The notes under the pieces: model-generated | The model's input: only the letters and a program-made list of their open reading frames with translations | Databases searched by the model: none | Told to the model about the DNA's origin: nothing | Made by a program: the position numbers and the translations under genes | DNA from: Oceaniovalibus guishaninsula JLT2003 | GTDB taxonomy: Bacteria; Pseudomonadota; Alphaproteobacteria; Rhodobacterales; Rhodobacteraceae | NCBI RefSeq assembly: GCF_000299575.1 | Contig: NZ_AMGO01000052.1 | Location: 62,001-126,000 of the forward strand | Length of the DNA stretch: 64,000 nt | Reading direction: 5' to 3' | Shown: in pieces, positions 19,490-28,482 of the stretch | Layout of the letters: every line of letters starts with the position of its first letter | Numbering within the stretch: the first letter of the stretch is position 1

Positions 19490-20797
19490 TTAGCGAAACG
19501 CCAGAAGCTGCCCGCGCTTGGATATGACATAGAGGGTGTTGTTCGCCACGACGGGGTTGCTGGCCGCGCCGCCCGGCAGGGGTGCCGTCGCGGTCAGCGC
19601 GCCCGAGACCGGATCGAAGGCGCGCAGCAGACCGTCGGTCGAGGCGACCCAAAGCCGTCCGCCCGCCAGAACCGGGCCGTAATGCGCCGTCACCCCCTGC
19701 CGCTTCTTCAACTTTGCCGCGATGAAATACGGCAACTTCGTGCCCCAGATACGCGCGCCCGTGCCGGCGTCGAGCCTGACCAGTTCGGCCCGGTCGGTCA
19801 CGGCGAAAACCGATCCGCCCGCGACGACGACCGGCGACATCGCCCCTTCCTCGGCCGACCAGAGTTGATCCCCGGTGGCGAAGTCGAACGCGTTGATCCG
19901 CCCCGAGGGGCTGCCGGCATAGACCGTGCCGCCGTCGATCACCGGGTCGCCCGAAATGTCGCCGATGCGGGCATAGACCCGCCCAAGCCGTCGTCCCGCG
20001 ACGTTCGCCGTCCAGACCGGCGTTCCGCCGGCCGCGCGCGCGCCGATCAGCTCGCGGCTGGCGAACGGCAGCACGACCAGCTGGCCTTGCGCGGCGGGCG
20101 CCGCGCCGCCGACCACGCCGGAAGGCGACGGTGTGCCGGGCAGCGTCCAGCGCACCTTGCCGTTGGCGGCATCGACGGCCCATGCGGTCGCGTCGCGGGC
20201 GACGACGAAGACGGTGCCGTCCAGTACCGTCGGCGCCCCCGCAGGGGCGGCCCCCAGTTCCTGCGTCCAGAGCGGCACGCCGGTTGCCGCATCCAGCGCC
20301 ACCAGATCGCCGAAGGCCGTCGTCACGTAAAGCCGCTGCCCGTCGACCGCCAGCCCTGCCCCCGATGCCGCATCCCTGCTTTCGCCCGGTGGCACCAGAT
20401 CGCGTGACCAGAGCGGCGCGCCCGATGTCGAGTGCGCCATGACCCGCGCGCGGCTGTCGGCGGTGAAGACGCGGCCGCCCGCGACGACCGGATCGGCCGT
20501 GATGCGAAACTTGCGGCTTTCCCCGGCCCCGATCCCCGCCGTCCAGACCGGCACGATCTGCGCGCGCAAGGCCGCGTGCGGCATGTCGTGTGCGGCATTG
20601 CCGGCCCTGTGCGTCCAATTACCTTGCGTCACCGGCGGCGGCAGCGAAATCGGCCGGGCGACATCGCCCTTCTCAAAATCCGACGGGGCATCGAGATCGG
20701 CCCAGGGGTTCAGCCGTTCGCCCGTCAGCACGACCTCGCGCGCGCCGCACCCGGCAAGGCCGAGACAGACGGCCAGCAGAAGACCGGCGGATTGCAT
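19490..20797 (-). CDS. bamB: BamB-like PQQ/beta-propeller outer-membrane lipoprotein
   Basis: A 435-residue lipoprotein: signal peptide ending in lipobox LAGC (Cys17), then a WD/PQQ-type beta-propeller with repeated blade motifs such as VALDAATGVPLWTQE, WAVDAANGKVRW, FDFATGDQLWSAE and VRLDAGTGARIWG. BamB is a scaffold of the BAM complex that inserts outer-membrane proteins. The symbol rests on domain type plus its place between a YfgM-like protein and Der, the same order as E. coli yfgM-bamB-der. The start MQSAGLLLAVCLGLAGC is set by the signal peptide. Confidence 0.82.
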   Translation of the reverse strand: MQSAGLLLAVCLGLAGCGAREVVLTGERLNPWADLDAPSDFEKGDVARPISLPPPVTQGNWTHRAGNAAHDMPHAALRAQIVPVWTAGIGAGESRKFRITADPVVAGGRVFTADSRARVMAHSTSGAPLWSRDLVPPGESRDAASGAGLAVDGQRLYVTTAFGDLVALDAATGVPLWTQELGAAPAGAPTVLDGTVFVVARDATAWAVDAANGKVRWTLPGTPSPSGVVGGAAPAAQGQLVVLPFASRELIGARAAGGTPVWTANVAGRRLGRVYARIGDISGDPVIDGGTVYAGSPSGRINAFDFATGDQLWSAEEGAMSPVVVAGGSVFAVTDRAELVRLDAGTGARIWGTKLPYFIAAKLKKRQGVTAHYGPVLAGGRLWVASTDGLLRAFDPVSGALTATAPLPGGAASNPVVANNTLYVISKRGQLLAFR

Positions 20798-20837
20798 GGT
20801 TACGATCCGTCCCGTCCCCAGACGCTCCTGCCCGGTA

Positions 20838-21491
20838 TCAAACCGCATCGAGCGTTCCGCCCAGTGCGACGATCAATTGCCGTGCCCGCGTGCCCAGGTC
20901 CCGCCCGGCGGCGTCGTCCGCCAGGATGGCCTGCAACCGGGCCATGGCCGCTTCGGTGTCGCCCTCGGCGATGAAGGTCAGTGCCACCTGTTCTTCGGCT
21001 AGCAGACGATAGGGCGCACCCGGAATGGTCAGCGGCTCAAGCAGGTCGCGCACCTGTTGCGGCGTCAGATCGTTTTGGGCCAGCATCGCGTATTTCAGCG
21101 TCGACAGTTCGCGATAGATTGCGGGAATTGTCGCGTCCTGCGAAACGGCCAGCAAATCCTGTGCGGTCCGATTCCGCGCATCCGCATCATCCAGCGTGTC
21201 GGCGGCAAGCATGGCCAGCAGAACCTTCCGCGTGCCCTCGACCGGGATCGCCAGCAGCGCGTCGCGGCGCGCCTCGGGCGTGCCTTCCTCCAACGCCGAC
21301 AGGATCGCGTCGCCGAACGTCTGCGCCGCCGCCCGGTCCTGCGCGCGCCGCCATTCAATGAAAGCGGCCCCGCCGACCAGCAGCAGCACGACCAGGACGG
21401 CGATCCAGCCATACCGTCGCAGCATCGCGAACAGACGGTCGCGGCGGAGTTCCTCCGTCACCTCGTCGATGAAACTGTCGCTGTTGCTCAC
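20838..21491 (-). CDS. YfgM-like membrane-anchored tetratricopeptide protein
   Basis: A 217-residue protein with a short cytoplasmic head (SNSDSFIDEVTEELRRDRL), one transmembrane helix (about residues 27-47) and a periplasmic helical TPR-like domain, the layout of YfgM/TPR_21 proteins, which act as Sec-associated chaperone adaptors. Two GTG codons are adjacent; the second (21491) is chosen because GGAGG is then five bases away rather than two. First gene of the yfgM-bamB-der operon. Confidence 0.78.
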   Translation of the reverse strand: MSNSDSFIDEVTEELRRDRLFAMLRRYGWIAVLVVLLLVGGAAFIEWRRAQDRAAAQTFGDAILSALEEGTPEARRDALLAIPVEGTRKVLLAMLAADTLDDADARNRTAQDLLAVSQDATIPAIYRELSTLKYAMLAQNDLTPQQVRDLLEPLTIPGAPYRLLAEEQVALTFIAEGDTEAAMARLQAILADDAAGRDLGTRARQLIVALGGTLDAV

Positions 21492-21601
21492 CACTGCCTC
21501 CGTCCCGCCCTGCGCTCATAGCGCGCAGCCCCCGCCGTTGCCAAGGCCCGCGGCCCGGCTGTGTCGCCCCGATGTGGCAGACCGGCCGATTTCGACCGAT
21601 C

Positions 21602-21617
21602 TGAACCGTTCGGTTCA
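21602..21617. promoter_or_regulatory. Perfect 16-bp palindrome, candidate operator of the RND pump
   Basis: TGAACCG-TT-CGGTTCA, perfect 7-bp arms with a 2-bp centre, sits 81 bases before the membrane-fusion-protein start in the divergent intergenic region. Such sites are typical of TetR-family repressors of efflux genes, but no regulator gene is adjacent, so the binding protein is inferred only. Confidence 0.5.
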
Positions 21618-21697
21618 CTGTCGCATCTTTCAATGAACGCCCACCTTGCTTATGTCGCTAGACGCTGGAATTGCCCGCAATTGACCGGAACCGCTTC

Positions 21698-22912
21698 ATG
21701 CGCCTGATTTCGATCCTGACCGCCCTTTTGGTCATGGCGTCGCTCTACCTTCTTGTGTTCGAGCGGCCGGCCCTGCTGGATTTCGCCGGTGCGGCCGAGG
21801 TGCCCATCGATGTCGAAACCGCGCCGCAGGACGGTCGCGCCGGGGCCGTTCCCGTGGTGGCGGTGACGTCGCAGGCGCAGCAGATCGACAGCGCGGTACG
21901 CCTGCGCGGTCGGACGGAAGCGGCCCGCCAGGTCGATGTGCGCGCCGAAACCAGCGGCAGGATCGTCTCGGACCCCCTGCGCAAGGGCAGTTTCGTCGAG
22001 GAAGGCCAGCTTCTGTGCCGGCTCGACCCCGGAACGCGCGAGGTGACGTTGACCGAGGCGCAGGCCCGGCTGGCCGAAGCGCGCGCCCGCGCCCCCGAAG
22101 CGCGCGCCCGTGTCGCCGAGGCCGAAGCGCGCCTGAGCGAGGCGCGGATCGAGCAGAACGCGGCGCAGAAGCTGTCGGAAGGCGGATTCGCGTCCGATAC
22201 CCGCGTGGCGTCTGCAAATGCTGCGGTCGAATCCGCGCTTGCGGCGATAGAAGCGGCCCGGTCCGGGCTGACATCGGCCGCGGCGGGCGAACAGGCCGCG
22301 CAGGCCGTCGTCGCCGCCGCCGAGAAAGAGATCGAGCGGTTGGAAATCCGGGCGCCTTTCGGCGGCCTTCTCGAAAGCGACACGGCCGAGCTTGGCGAAT
22401 TGATGCAGCCCGGCAGCCTCTGCGCCACCATCGTGCAACTGGATCCGATCAAGCTGGTCGGGTTCGTGCCTGAAACCGACGTGGACAAGGTTGCACCGGG
22501 CAGCCCCGCGGGCGGGCGGCTGGCATCGGGGCAGCAGGTGCAGGGCATCGTCAGCTTCCTGTCGCGTGCCGCCGACGAGCAGACGCGCACGTTCCGCACC
22601 GAGGTCGAGGTCGCCAATGCCGATCTGGCCATCAGGGACGGCCAGACCGCCGAGATCCTGATCGCGTCGGACGGGCGGACCGCCCATCTGTTGCCGCAAT
22701 CGGCGCTAACGCTGGACGATACCGGCGATCTGGGCGTGCGTACCGTGGACGATGGAACCGCCCTTTTCACGCCGGTACAACTTCTGCGCGACAGCCCTGA
22801 AGGCGTGTGGATCACCGGGCTGGACGATTTCGCGACGGTTATCGTGGTCGGACAGGAATACGTGACGGACGGAACGTCGGTGGATGTAACGCTGCGGGAA
22901 CGGGCGCAATGA
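21698..22912 (+). CDS. RND efflux periplasmic adaptor (membrane fusion protein)
   Basis: A 404-residue adaptor linking an inner-membrane RND pump to an outer-membrane channel. It has an N-terminal anchor (residues 2-22), a lipoyl half-motif (VDVRAETSGRIVSDPLRKGSFVEEGQLLCRLD), a long alpha-hairpin rich in Ala, Glu and Arg (residues 120-205), the second lipoyl half (EIRAPFGGLLESD) and a beta-barrel. ATG 21698 is preferred over an upstream TTG because it opens the anchor directly. Its stop overlaps the permease start (ATGA). No outer-membrane factor gene is next to it. Confidence 0.9.
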   Translation: MRLISILTALLVMASLYLLVFERPALLDFAGAAEVPIDVETAPQDGRAGAVPVVAVTSQAQQIDSAVRLRGRTEAARQVDVRAETSGRIVSDPLRKGSFVEEGQLLCRLDPGTREVTLTEAQARLAEARARAPEARARVAEAEARLSEARIEQNAAQKLSEGGFASDTRVASANAAVESALAAIEAARSGLTSAAAGEQAAQAVVAAAEKEIERLEIRAPFGGLLESDTAELGELMQPGSLCATIVQLDPIKLVGFVPETDVDKVAPGSPAGGRLASGQQVQGIVSFLSRAADEQTRTFRTEVEVANADLAIRDGQTAEILIASDGRTAHLLPQSALTLDDTGDLGVRTVDDGTALFTPVQLLRDSPEGVWITGLDDFATVIVVGQEYVTDGTSVDVTLRERAQ

Positions 22913-25900
22913 CCCGGATCATCGACTGGGCCGCAAGCCATGCGCGTATGGTCATCGCCTTCATCCTGCTATCGCTGACGGCGGGGTGGCTGACCTATAC
23001 CTCGCTTCCCAAGGAAGGAGAGCCGGATATCGAGATCCCGGCGCTCTTCGTTTCCGTGCCGTTTCCCGGCATTTCGGCGCAGGATGCCGAAACGCTGCTG
23101 GTCAAGCCGATGGAGACCGAACTCAGCGATCTCGACGGGCTGAAGACGATGACCGCCACCGCCGCCGAAGGCTATGCCGGCGTCGCGCTCGAATTCGAAT
23201 TCGGCTGGGACAAGAGCCAGATCATCGCCGATGTGCGCGATCGCATGAACAACGCCGAGGCCAAGTTTCCCGATGGCGGCGATCAGTATTCGATCAACGA
23301 GATCAACTTTTCCGAATTTCCCATCGTGATCGTCAACCTGACCGGCCCGCTGCCGGAACGCACGCTGCTGCGGGTCGCGCGCGGATTGCAGGACCGTCTG
23401 GAAACGCTCGAGCCGGTCCTGCGCGTCAGCATCGCCGGCGACCGTGACGAGATGATCGAGGTCGTCATCGACCCGCTTCGGCTGGAGGCGTACAACGTCA
23501 CCGCCGCCGAATTGCTTCAGGTCGTTCAGAACAACAACCAGCTGATCGCCGCCGGCGAGGTCGAGGCCCCCGGCGGTACGTTCGCCGTCAAGATTCCGTC
23601 CAGCTTCGACGAGATCGGCGATATCTACGACCTGCCCGTCAAGGTGAACGGCGACCGGGTCGTCACGCTGGGCGATCTGGCCGATATCCGGCTGACGTTC
23701 GAGGATCGCACCGCCACCGCGCGCTTCAACGGCGAGCCCACGGTCGCCCTTCAGATCGTCAAGCGCAAGGGATTCAACCTGATAGACACCGTCGCGCTGG
23801 TCAAGGCCGAGGTCGCGGCGGCCGAAGTGGACTGGCCCGAAGACCTGCGGCGCGCCATCGACGTGGGCACGTCGAACGACCAGTCGCGGCAGGTCGCGTC
23901 GATGGTCACCCAACTGGAAGGGTCCGTCCTGACCGCCATCGCACTGGTGATGATCGTCGTGCTGGCATCGCTGGGCATCCGCTCGGCGCTGTTGGTGGGC
24001 TTTGCCATCCCCACATCGTTCCTGTTGTGCTTCATTCTTCTGGGCGTGATGAACATCACCATTTCGAACATCGTGATGTTCGGCCTGATCCTTGCGGTCG
24101 GGATGCTGGTGGACGGCGCCATTGTCGTCGTCGAATACGCCGACCGCCGGATCACCGAAGGATCGGGGCCGATGGCGGCGTTCACTGAAGCCGCGAAACG
24201 GATGTTCTGGCCCATCGTCTCCTCGACCGCGACGACCCTTTGCGCGTTCCTGCCGATGCTGTTCTGGCCCGGCATCGCGGGCGAGTTCATGGGAATGCTG
24301 CCGGTGACGCTGATCTTCGTGCTGTCGGCATCGCTTGTCGTCGCACTCATCTACCTTCCGGTCATGGGCGGCGTTGCCGGACGTATCAGCCGTATCTTCG
24401 ACCGCACCGCCAACGTCCTGCGCGCCCGGCTGCCGTGGCTGTTGCGCGCGGCGCTGGTCGTGCCGTCCGCCTATCTGGTGTTTCTTGGCGCCATGCAGTC
24501 GCTGAACGCGGCCTATCTTTTGCCCGCCTCGGCCCCTTCCCTTGCCGCGAATGCCCTGGGTGCCGTGCTGTTGCTGGGCGGCGCGTTCCTGACGGCGATC
24601 ACGCTGGGATCGGTCCGCATCGCCAGGCGCGCCGGAAGTATCCGCTCGGGCCATCGCAGGACGCCCTTCGGCCATTTCACCAAGGCCATCGCCGGCAACC
24701 CGGTCATGCCGCTGGTCAGTATCGGCGCGGTGATCTTCTTCGTCGTATCGGTCTTCGGCTATTACGCGGCCAACAACAACGGCGTGGAGTTCTTCGTCGA
24801 AAGCGAGCCCGAACAGGCCATCGTCTATATCCGGGCGCGCGGGAATCTGTCGCTTGCGGAAAAGGACGACCTTCTGTCGCAGGCGGAAGCGGTGGTGCTG
24901 ACCACCCCCGGCATCCAGAGCGGTTTCGCCTTTGCCGGTGAAGGCGGGCTGAATGCCAACACGATCGGGTCCGAAGGGCCGCTGGACGCTATCGGACAGA
25001 TCCAGATCGAGTTGATCCCGTGGGAGGATCGACCCGCCTATGCCGCGTCGCATTCCGATGAAATCACGCTGGAACAGCTTGACGGCGATGTGGTGATGGC
25101 CAGTCTGGAACAGCGCCTGTCCGCCATTCCGGGCATCCGGTTCGAAACGCTCAACCTGTCGATGGGGCCAGCGGATGCCAAGCCGGTGCATCTGCGGCTG
25201 ACCGGGGACGACCGCGAAACGCTGTTGACCGCCACCGAAATCGTCGAGGACAAGTTCGCCGCGACGCCCGGTCTCGTCGATGTCGAGGACAGCCGCCCGT
25301 TGCCCGGCATCGACTGGCAGATCGACGTGGATGTCGAAAAGGCAGGCCGGTTCGGGGCGGATGTGGCCACCGTGGGCGGCATGGTCCAGCTGGTCACGCG
25401 CGGCCTGTTCCTCGACACGATGCGGGTCGATTCCTCGGACGAGGAGATCGACATCCGCGTGCGCCTGCCCGAGGAGGACCGTATCCTGTCGACGCTGGAC
25501 AGCCTCAAGGTCCGCACGCCTGACGGGCTTGTGCCGCTGTCGAACTTCATCGAGCGCAAGCCGGTCGCAAGTCTGGGACAGATCGACCGCGTCGATCAGA
25601 AGCGCTATTTCGACGTGAAGGCCGGCGTATCGCCGGGTCTGCGCAAGCTGGTGACGCCGGACGGGACCGTCGCCGGTTACGCCCGACCCGCCGAACCGGG
25701 GCAGCAGGCGCTGGCGATGCTGACCGTCGCCGGCGCGCCCGTGGCGCTTGTCGAAGTCGCGGACGGCTTCACCGTCGCGGGAATCGAGGCGGCGGCCGAC
25801 GATCTGTCGTCGCAGCCCGTCAACGCCAACGAACGCATCGCGCATCTGACCGAATGGCTTGAATCGGCCGAACCCTTACCCCCCGGTATCGGCTGGCAAT

Positions 25901-26634
25901 GGACCGGCGAGCAGGAAGATCAGGCCGAGAGCGAGGCGTTCCTGATGACCGCCTTCGCCGCGGCCCTGGGGCTGATGTTCATCATCCTGCTGGCGCAGTT
26001 CAACAGCTTTTACAATTCCGCGCTGGTGCTGACGGCGGTGGTGCTGTCCGTTTCGGGCAGCCTGGTCGGGATGCTGGTGATGGGACAGCCCTTCAGCATC
26101 ATCATGACGGGCACCGGCATCGTCGCGCTGGCCGGGATCGTCGTGAACAACAACATCGTGCTGATCGACACCTACCAGGATTACAGCCGCTACATGCCCC
26201 GGATCGAGGCCATCGTTCGCACCGCCGAGGATCGGATCCGCCCCGTCCTGCTGACGACGATCACGACGATGGCGGGCCTGGCGCCGATGATGTTCGGCCT
26301 GTCGCTGGATTTCATTGCCGGCGGCTATTCCATCGACAGCCCCACGGCCCTGTGGTGGAAACAACTGGCCACGGCCGTGGTGTTCGGCCTTGGCATCGCC
26401 ACCGTTCTGACGCTGATCTTTACGCCGTCGATGCTGGCCCTTCGCGTGTGGATCGAGGCGGGCGCCTATCGCGGAATGCGGCGGCTGCGCGCCTTGGCGT
26501 CGGACGATGTGGCGCGCGATCTTGCGCTGAACCGCGATGCGCGGCGTCTGAAGCGGCCCGAAATCGTCTGGGATGTCGAGGACGATCCGTCGCGGCCCGC
26601 ATCGGGCCCGCCCGTCCTGCGCGCGGCCGAGTGA
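22909..26634 (+). CDS. RND superfamily efflux permease, enlarged
   Basis: A 1241-residue proton-driven exporter of the RND superfamily, about 200 residues longer than AcrB. Helix 1 (residues 15-32) is followed by LPKEGEPDIEIPALFVSVPFPGISAQDAE, typical of the porter domain. Helix 4 reads LVDGAIVVVEY with a single Asp402 where AcrB has an Asp pair, and helix 10 has VVNNNIVLID with Asn1080 where AcrB has Lys. About residues 500-575 contain two or three extra hydrophobic segments between the two halves. ATG 22909 overlaps the adaptor stop, so the pair is translationally coupled. Substrate is unknown. Confidence 0.88.
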   Translation: MTRIIDWAASHARMVIAFILLSLTAGWLTYTSLPKEGEPDIEIPALFVSVPFPGISAQDAETLLVKPMETELSDLDGLKTMTATAAEGYAGVALEFEFGWDKSQIIADVRDRMNNAEAKFPDGGDQYSINEINFSEFPIVIVNLTGPLPERTLLRVARGLQDRLETLEPVLRVSIAGDRDEMIEVVIDPLRLEAYNVTAAELLQVVQNNNQLIAAGEVEAPGGTFAVKIPSSFDEIGDIYDLPVKVNGDRVVTLGDLADIRLTFEDRTATARFNGEPTVALQIVKRKGFNLIDTVALVKAEVAAAEVDWPEDLRRAIDVGTSNDQSRQVASMVTQLEGSVLTAIALVMIVVLASLGIRSALLVGFAIPTSFLLCFILLGVMNITISNIVMFGLILAVGMLVDGAIVVVEYADRRITEGSGPMAAFTEAAKRMFWPIVSSTATTLCAFLPMLFWPGIAGEFMGMLPVTLIFVLSASLVVALIYLPVMGGVAGRISRIFDRTANVLRARLPWLLRAALVVPSAYLVFLGAMQSLNAAYLLPASAPSLAANALGAVLLLGGAFLTAITLGSVRIARRAGSIRSGHRRTPFGHFTKAIAGNPVMPLVSIGAVIFFVVSVFGYYAANNNGVEFFVESEPEQAIVYIRARGNLSLAEKDDLLSQAEAVVLTTPGIQSGFAFAGEGGLNANTIGSEGPLDAIGQIQIELIPWEDRPAYAASHSDEITLEQLDGDVVMASLEQRLSAIPGIRFETLNLSMGPADAKPVHLRLTGDDRETLLTATEIVEDKFAATPGLVDVEDSRPLPGIDWQIDVDVEKAGRFGADVATVGGMVQLVTRGLFLDTMRVDSSDEEIDIRVRLPEEDRILSTLDSLKVRTPDGLVPLSNFIERKPVASLGQIDRVDQKRYFDVKAGVSPGLRKLVTPDGTVAGYARPAEPGQQALAMLTVAGAPVALVEVADGFTVAGIEAAADDLSSQPVNANERIAHLTEWLESAEPLPPGIGWQWTGEQEDQAESEAFLMTAFAAALGLMFIILLAQFNSFYNSALVLTAVVLSVSGSLVGMLVMGQPFSIIMTGTGIVALAGIVVNNNIVLIDTYQDYSRYMPRIEAIVRTAEDRIRPVLLTTITTMAGLAPMMFGLSLDFIAGGYSIDSPTALWWKQLATAVVFGLGIATVLTLIFTPSMLALRVWIEAGAYRGMRRLRALASDDVARDLALNRDARRLKRPEIVWDVEDDPSRPASGPPVLRAAE

Positions 26635-26650
26635 CCGCGCCCCCTTGTCG

Positions 26651-28453
26651 TCAGGCCGCTTCCTCGGCGTCCTGGCGATACCACAGTGCGGCATAGCGCC
26701 CCTGCCGGGCCAGCAGGGCCGCATGCGACCCGCGTTCGACGATGCGCCCGTCTTCCAGCACCGCAATCTCGTCCGCATCGGCGATCGTGGACAGCCGATG
26801 CGCGATCACAAGCGTGGTGCGCCCCGCGCCAAGCCGCCTCAGCGCGGTCTGAATATCCTGTTCGGTCTCGGTGTCGAGTGCGCTCGTCGCCTCGTCCAGC
26901 AGCAGGATCGGAGGATCCTTCAAGAGCGTCCGGGCGATGCCGACCCGCTGCTTCTCGCCGCCAGACAGCTTCAGCCCCCGCTCGCCCACCTGCGTGTCGT
27001 ATCCTTGGGGCAGCGAAACGATGAAGTCATGGATCCGCGCCGCGCGGGCCGCATCCTCGATCTGGGTTATGTCGGCGTCGGGCCGACCATAGGCGATGTT
27101 GTAACGGATCGTATCGTTGAACAACACCGTATCCTGGGGAACGACCCCGATCTGCGCATGCAGGCTGTCCTGCGTGACGTCGCGGATGTCCTGGCCGTCG
27201 ATCCGCACGCTGCCGCCCTGCACGTCGTAAAACCGGAACAATAACCGTCCCACGGTCGATTTCCCGGCGCCCGACGGTCCGACCAGGGCCAGCGTGCCCC
27301 CCGCCGGAACGGTCAGGCTTATGCCTTTCAGGATTGGACGCTCGGGCTCGTATCCGAATGTGACATTGCGGAACTCGACCACGCCATGCGGCACGTGCAG
27401 CGGCTTGGCATCAGGTCTGTCGCGCACTTCGGCCGGCTGGGACAGAAGGCCGAACATCTGCGCCATGTCGATCAGCGCCTGCCGGATCTCGCGGTAGACG
27501 GTGCCGAGAAAGTTGAGCGGCATGGTGATCTGGATCATGTAGGCGTTCACCATGACGAAATCGCCCGTCGTCAGCACGCCCCGCTGAACGCCCGTGGCGG
27601 CCATGACCATCACCACCACCAGCCCCGCAGTGATCAGCAGCGACTGCCCGGCATTGAGGAAGGCCAGCGAATACTGCGTTCGCAGCGCAAAGCCGACATA
27701 CTTGCCCATCGCCGAATCGTAGCGCGCGGCCTCGCGGGCCTCGGCGCCAAAATACTTCACCGTCTCGAAGTTCAGCAGGGAATCGATCGCCTTCTGGTTG
27801 GCGTCGGTATCCTGCTCGTTCATCTCGCGCCGGATGCGGACGCGCCATTCCGTCACCGCGAAGGTGAAGGCGACATAAAGGACGACCGTGACCAGAACCA
27901 CGACCAGATACCGGATGTCGAACAGGAAGGCGAGGATCACCGCCACCATCAGCAATTCCAGCATCAGTGGCCCGATGCTGAACAGCAGGAACCGCAGAAG
28001 GAAATCCACGCCCTTGACGCCCCGTTCGATGATGCGGGACAGGCCGCCGGTCCGGCGCTGGATGTGATAGCGCAGGCTGAGGCGATGGATATGGGTAAAG
28101 GTCTCCAGCGCCAGGGCGCGAAGGGCGCGTTGCCCCACCGGCGCGAAGACGACATCGCGCAGTTGCTGGAAGCCGACATTCATCGCGCGCGTGACGCCAT
28201 AGGCGACCGTCAGTCCGATCGCCCCGGCGCCCAGCATCCATGCAGCCTGCTGTCCCTCGCCGGCCAGCGCATCGACCGCCGCCTTGTAGAAAAGCGGCGT
28301 GATGACCGCGATGACCTTGGCCAGCGCCAGCAGCGCCAGCGACAGGACGACGCGCCGTTTGACCCAACCTTCGCCCTTGGGCCACAGATAGGGCGCGACG
28401 CGGGCGATGACGGCAAGGCCGCCCGCATCCTTGGCCTGATGTTGATCGTCCAT
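26651..28453 (-). CDS. atm1: Atm1-type ABC half-transporter
   Basis: A 600-residue exporter with an N-terminal six-helix transmembrane domain and a C-terminal ATPase: Walker A GPSGAGKST near residue 390, signature LSGGEKQRVGIART near 493 and Walker B ILLLDEATSALD near 517. The N terminus (YLWPKGEGWVKRRVV, then ITPLFYKAAVDAL) is that of the Atm1/ABCB7/HMT1 group, which exports glutathione-linked sulfur or metal compounds needed for Fe-S and metal homeostasis. MDDQHQ at 28453 has AGAGGA five bases upstream; the much longer open frame is shadow. It ends convergently 16 bp from the RND permease. Confidence 0.88.
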   Translation of the reverse strand: MDDQHQAKDAGGLAVIARVAPYLWPKGEGWVKRRVVLSLALLALAKVIAVITPLFYKAAVDALAGEGQQAAWMLGAGAIGLTVAYGVTRAMNVGFQQLRDVVFAPVGQRALRALALETFTHIHRLSLRYHIQRRTGGLSRIIERGVKGVDFLLRFLLFSIGPLMLELLMVAVILAFLFDIRYLVVVLVTVVLYVAFTFAVTEWRVRIRREMNEQDTDANQKAIDSLLNFETVKYFGAEAREAARYDSAMGKYVGFALRTQYSLAFLNAGQSLLITAGLVVVMVMAATGVQRGVLTTGDFVMVNAYMIQITMPLNFLGTVYREIRQALIDMAQMFGLLSQPAEVRDRPDAKPLHVPHGVVEFRNVTFGYEPERPILKGISLTVPAGGTLALVGPSGAGKSTVGRLLFRFYDVQGGSVRIDGQDIRDVTQDSLHAQIGVVPQDTVLFNDTIRYNIAYGRPDADITQIEDAARAARIHDFIVSLPQGYDTQVGERGLKLSGGEKQRVGIARTLLKDPPILLLDEATSALDTETEQDIQTALRRLGAGRTTLVIAHRLSTIADADEIAVLEDGRIVERGSHAALLARQGRYAALWYRQDAEEAA

Positions 28454-28482
28454 CCGATCCTCTGCGACAGGGAAGGACGAGC

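Noticed and set aside
22969-25845. A 958-codon open frame opposite the RND permease gene
   Set aside because: High GC leaves long antisense frames; the product is rich in Arg, Gly, His and Asp with no family similarity, and the plus-strand gene is unambiguous.
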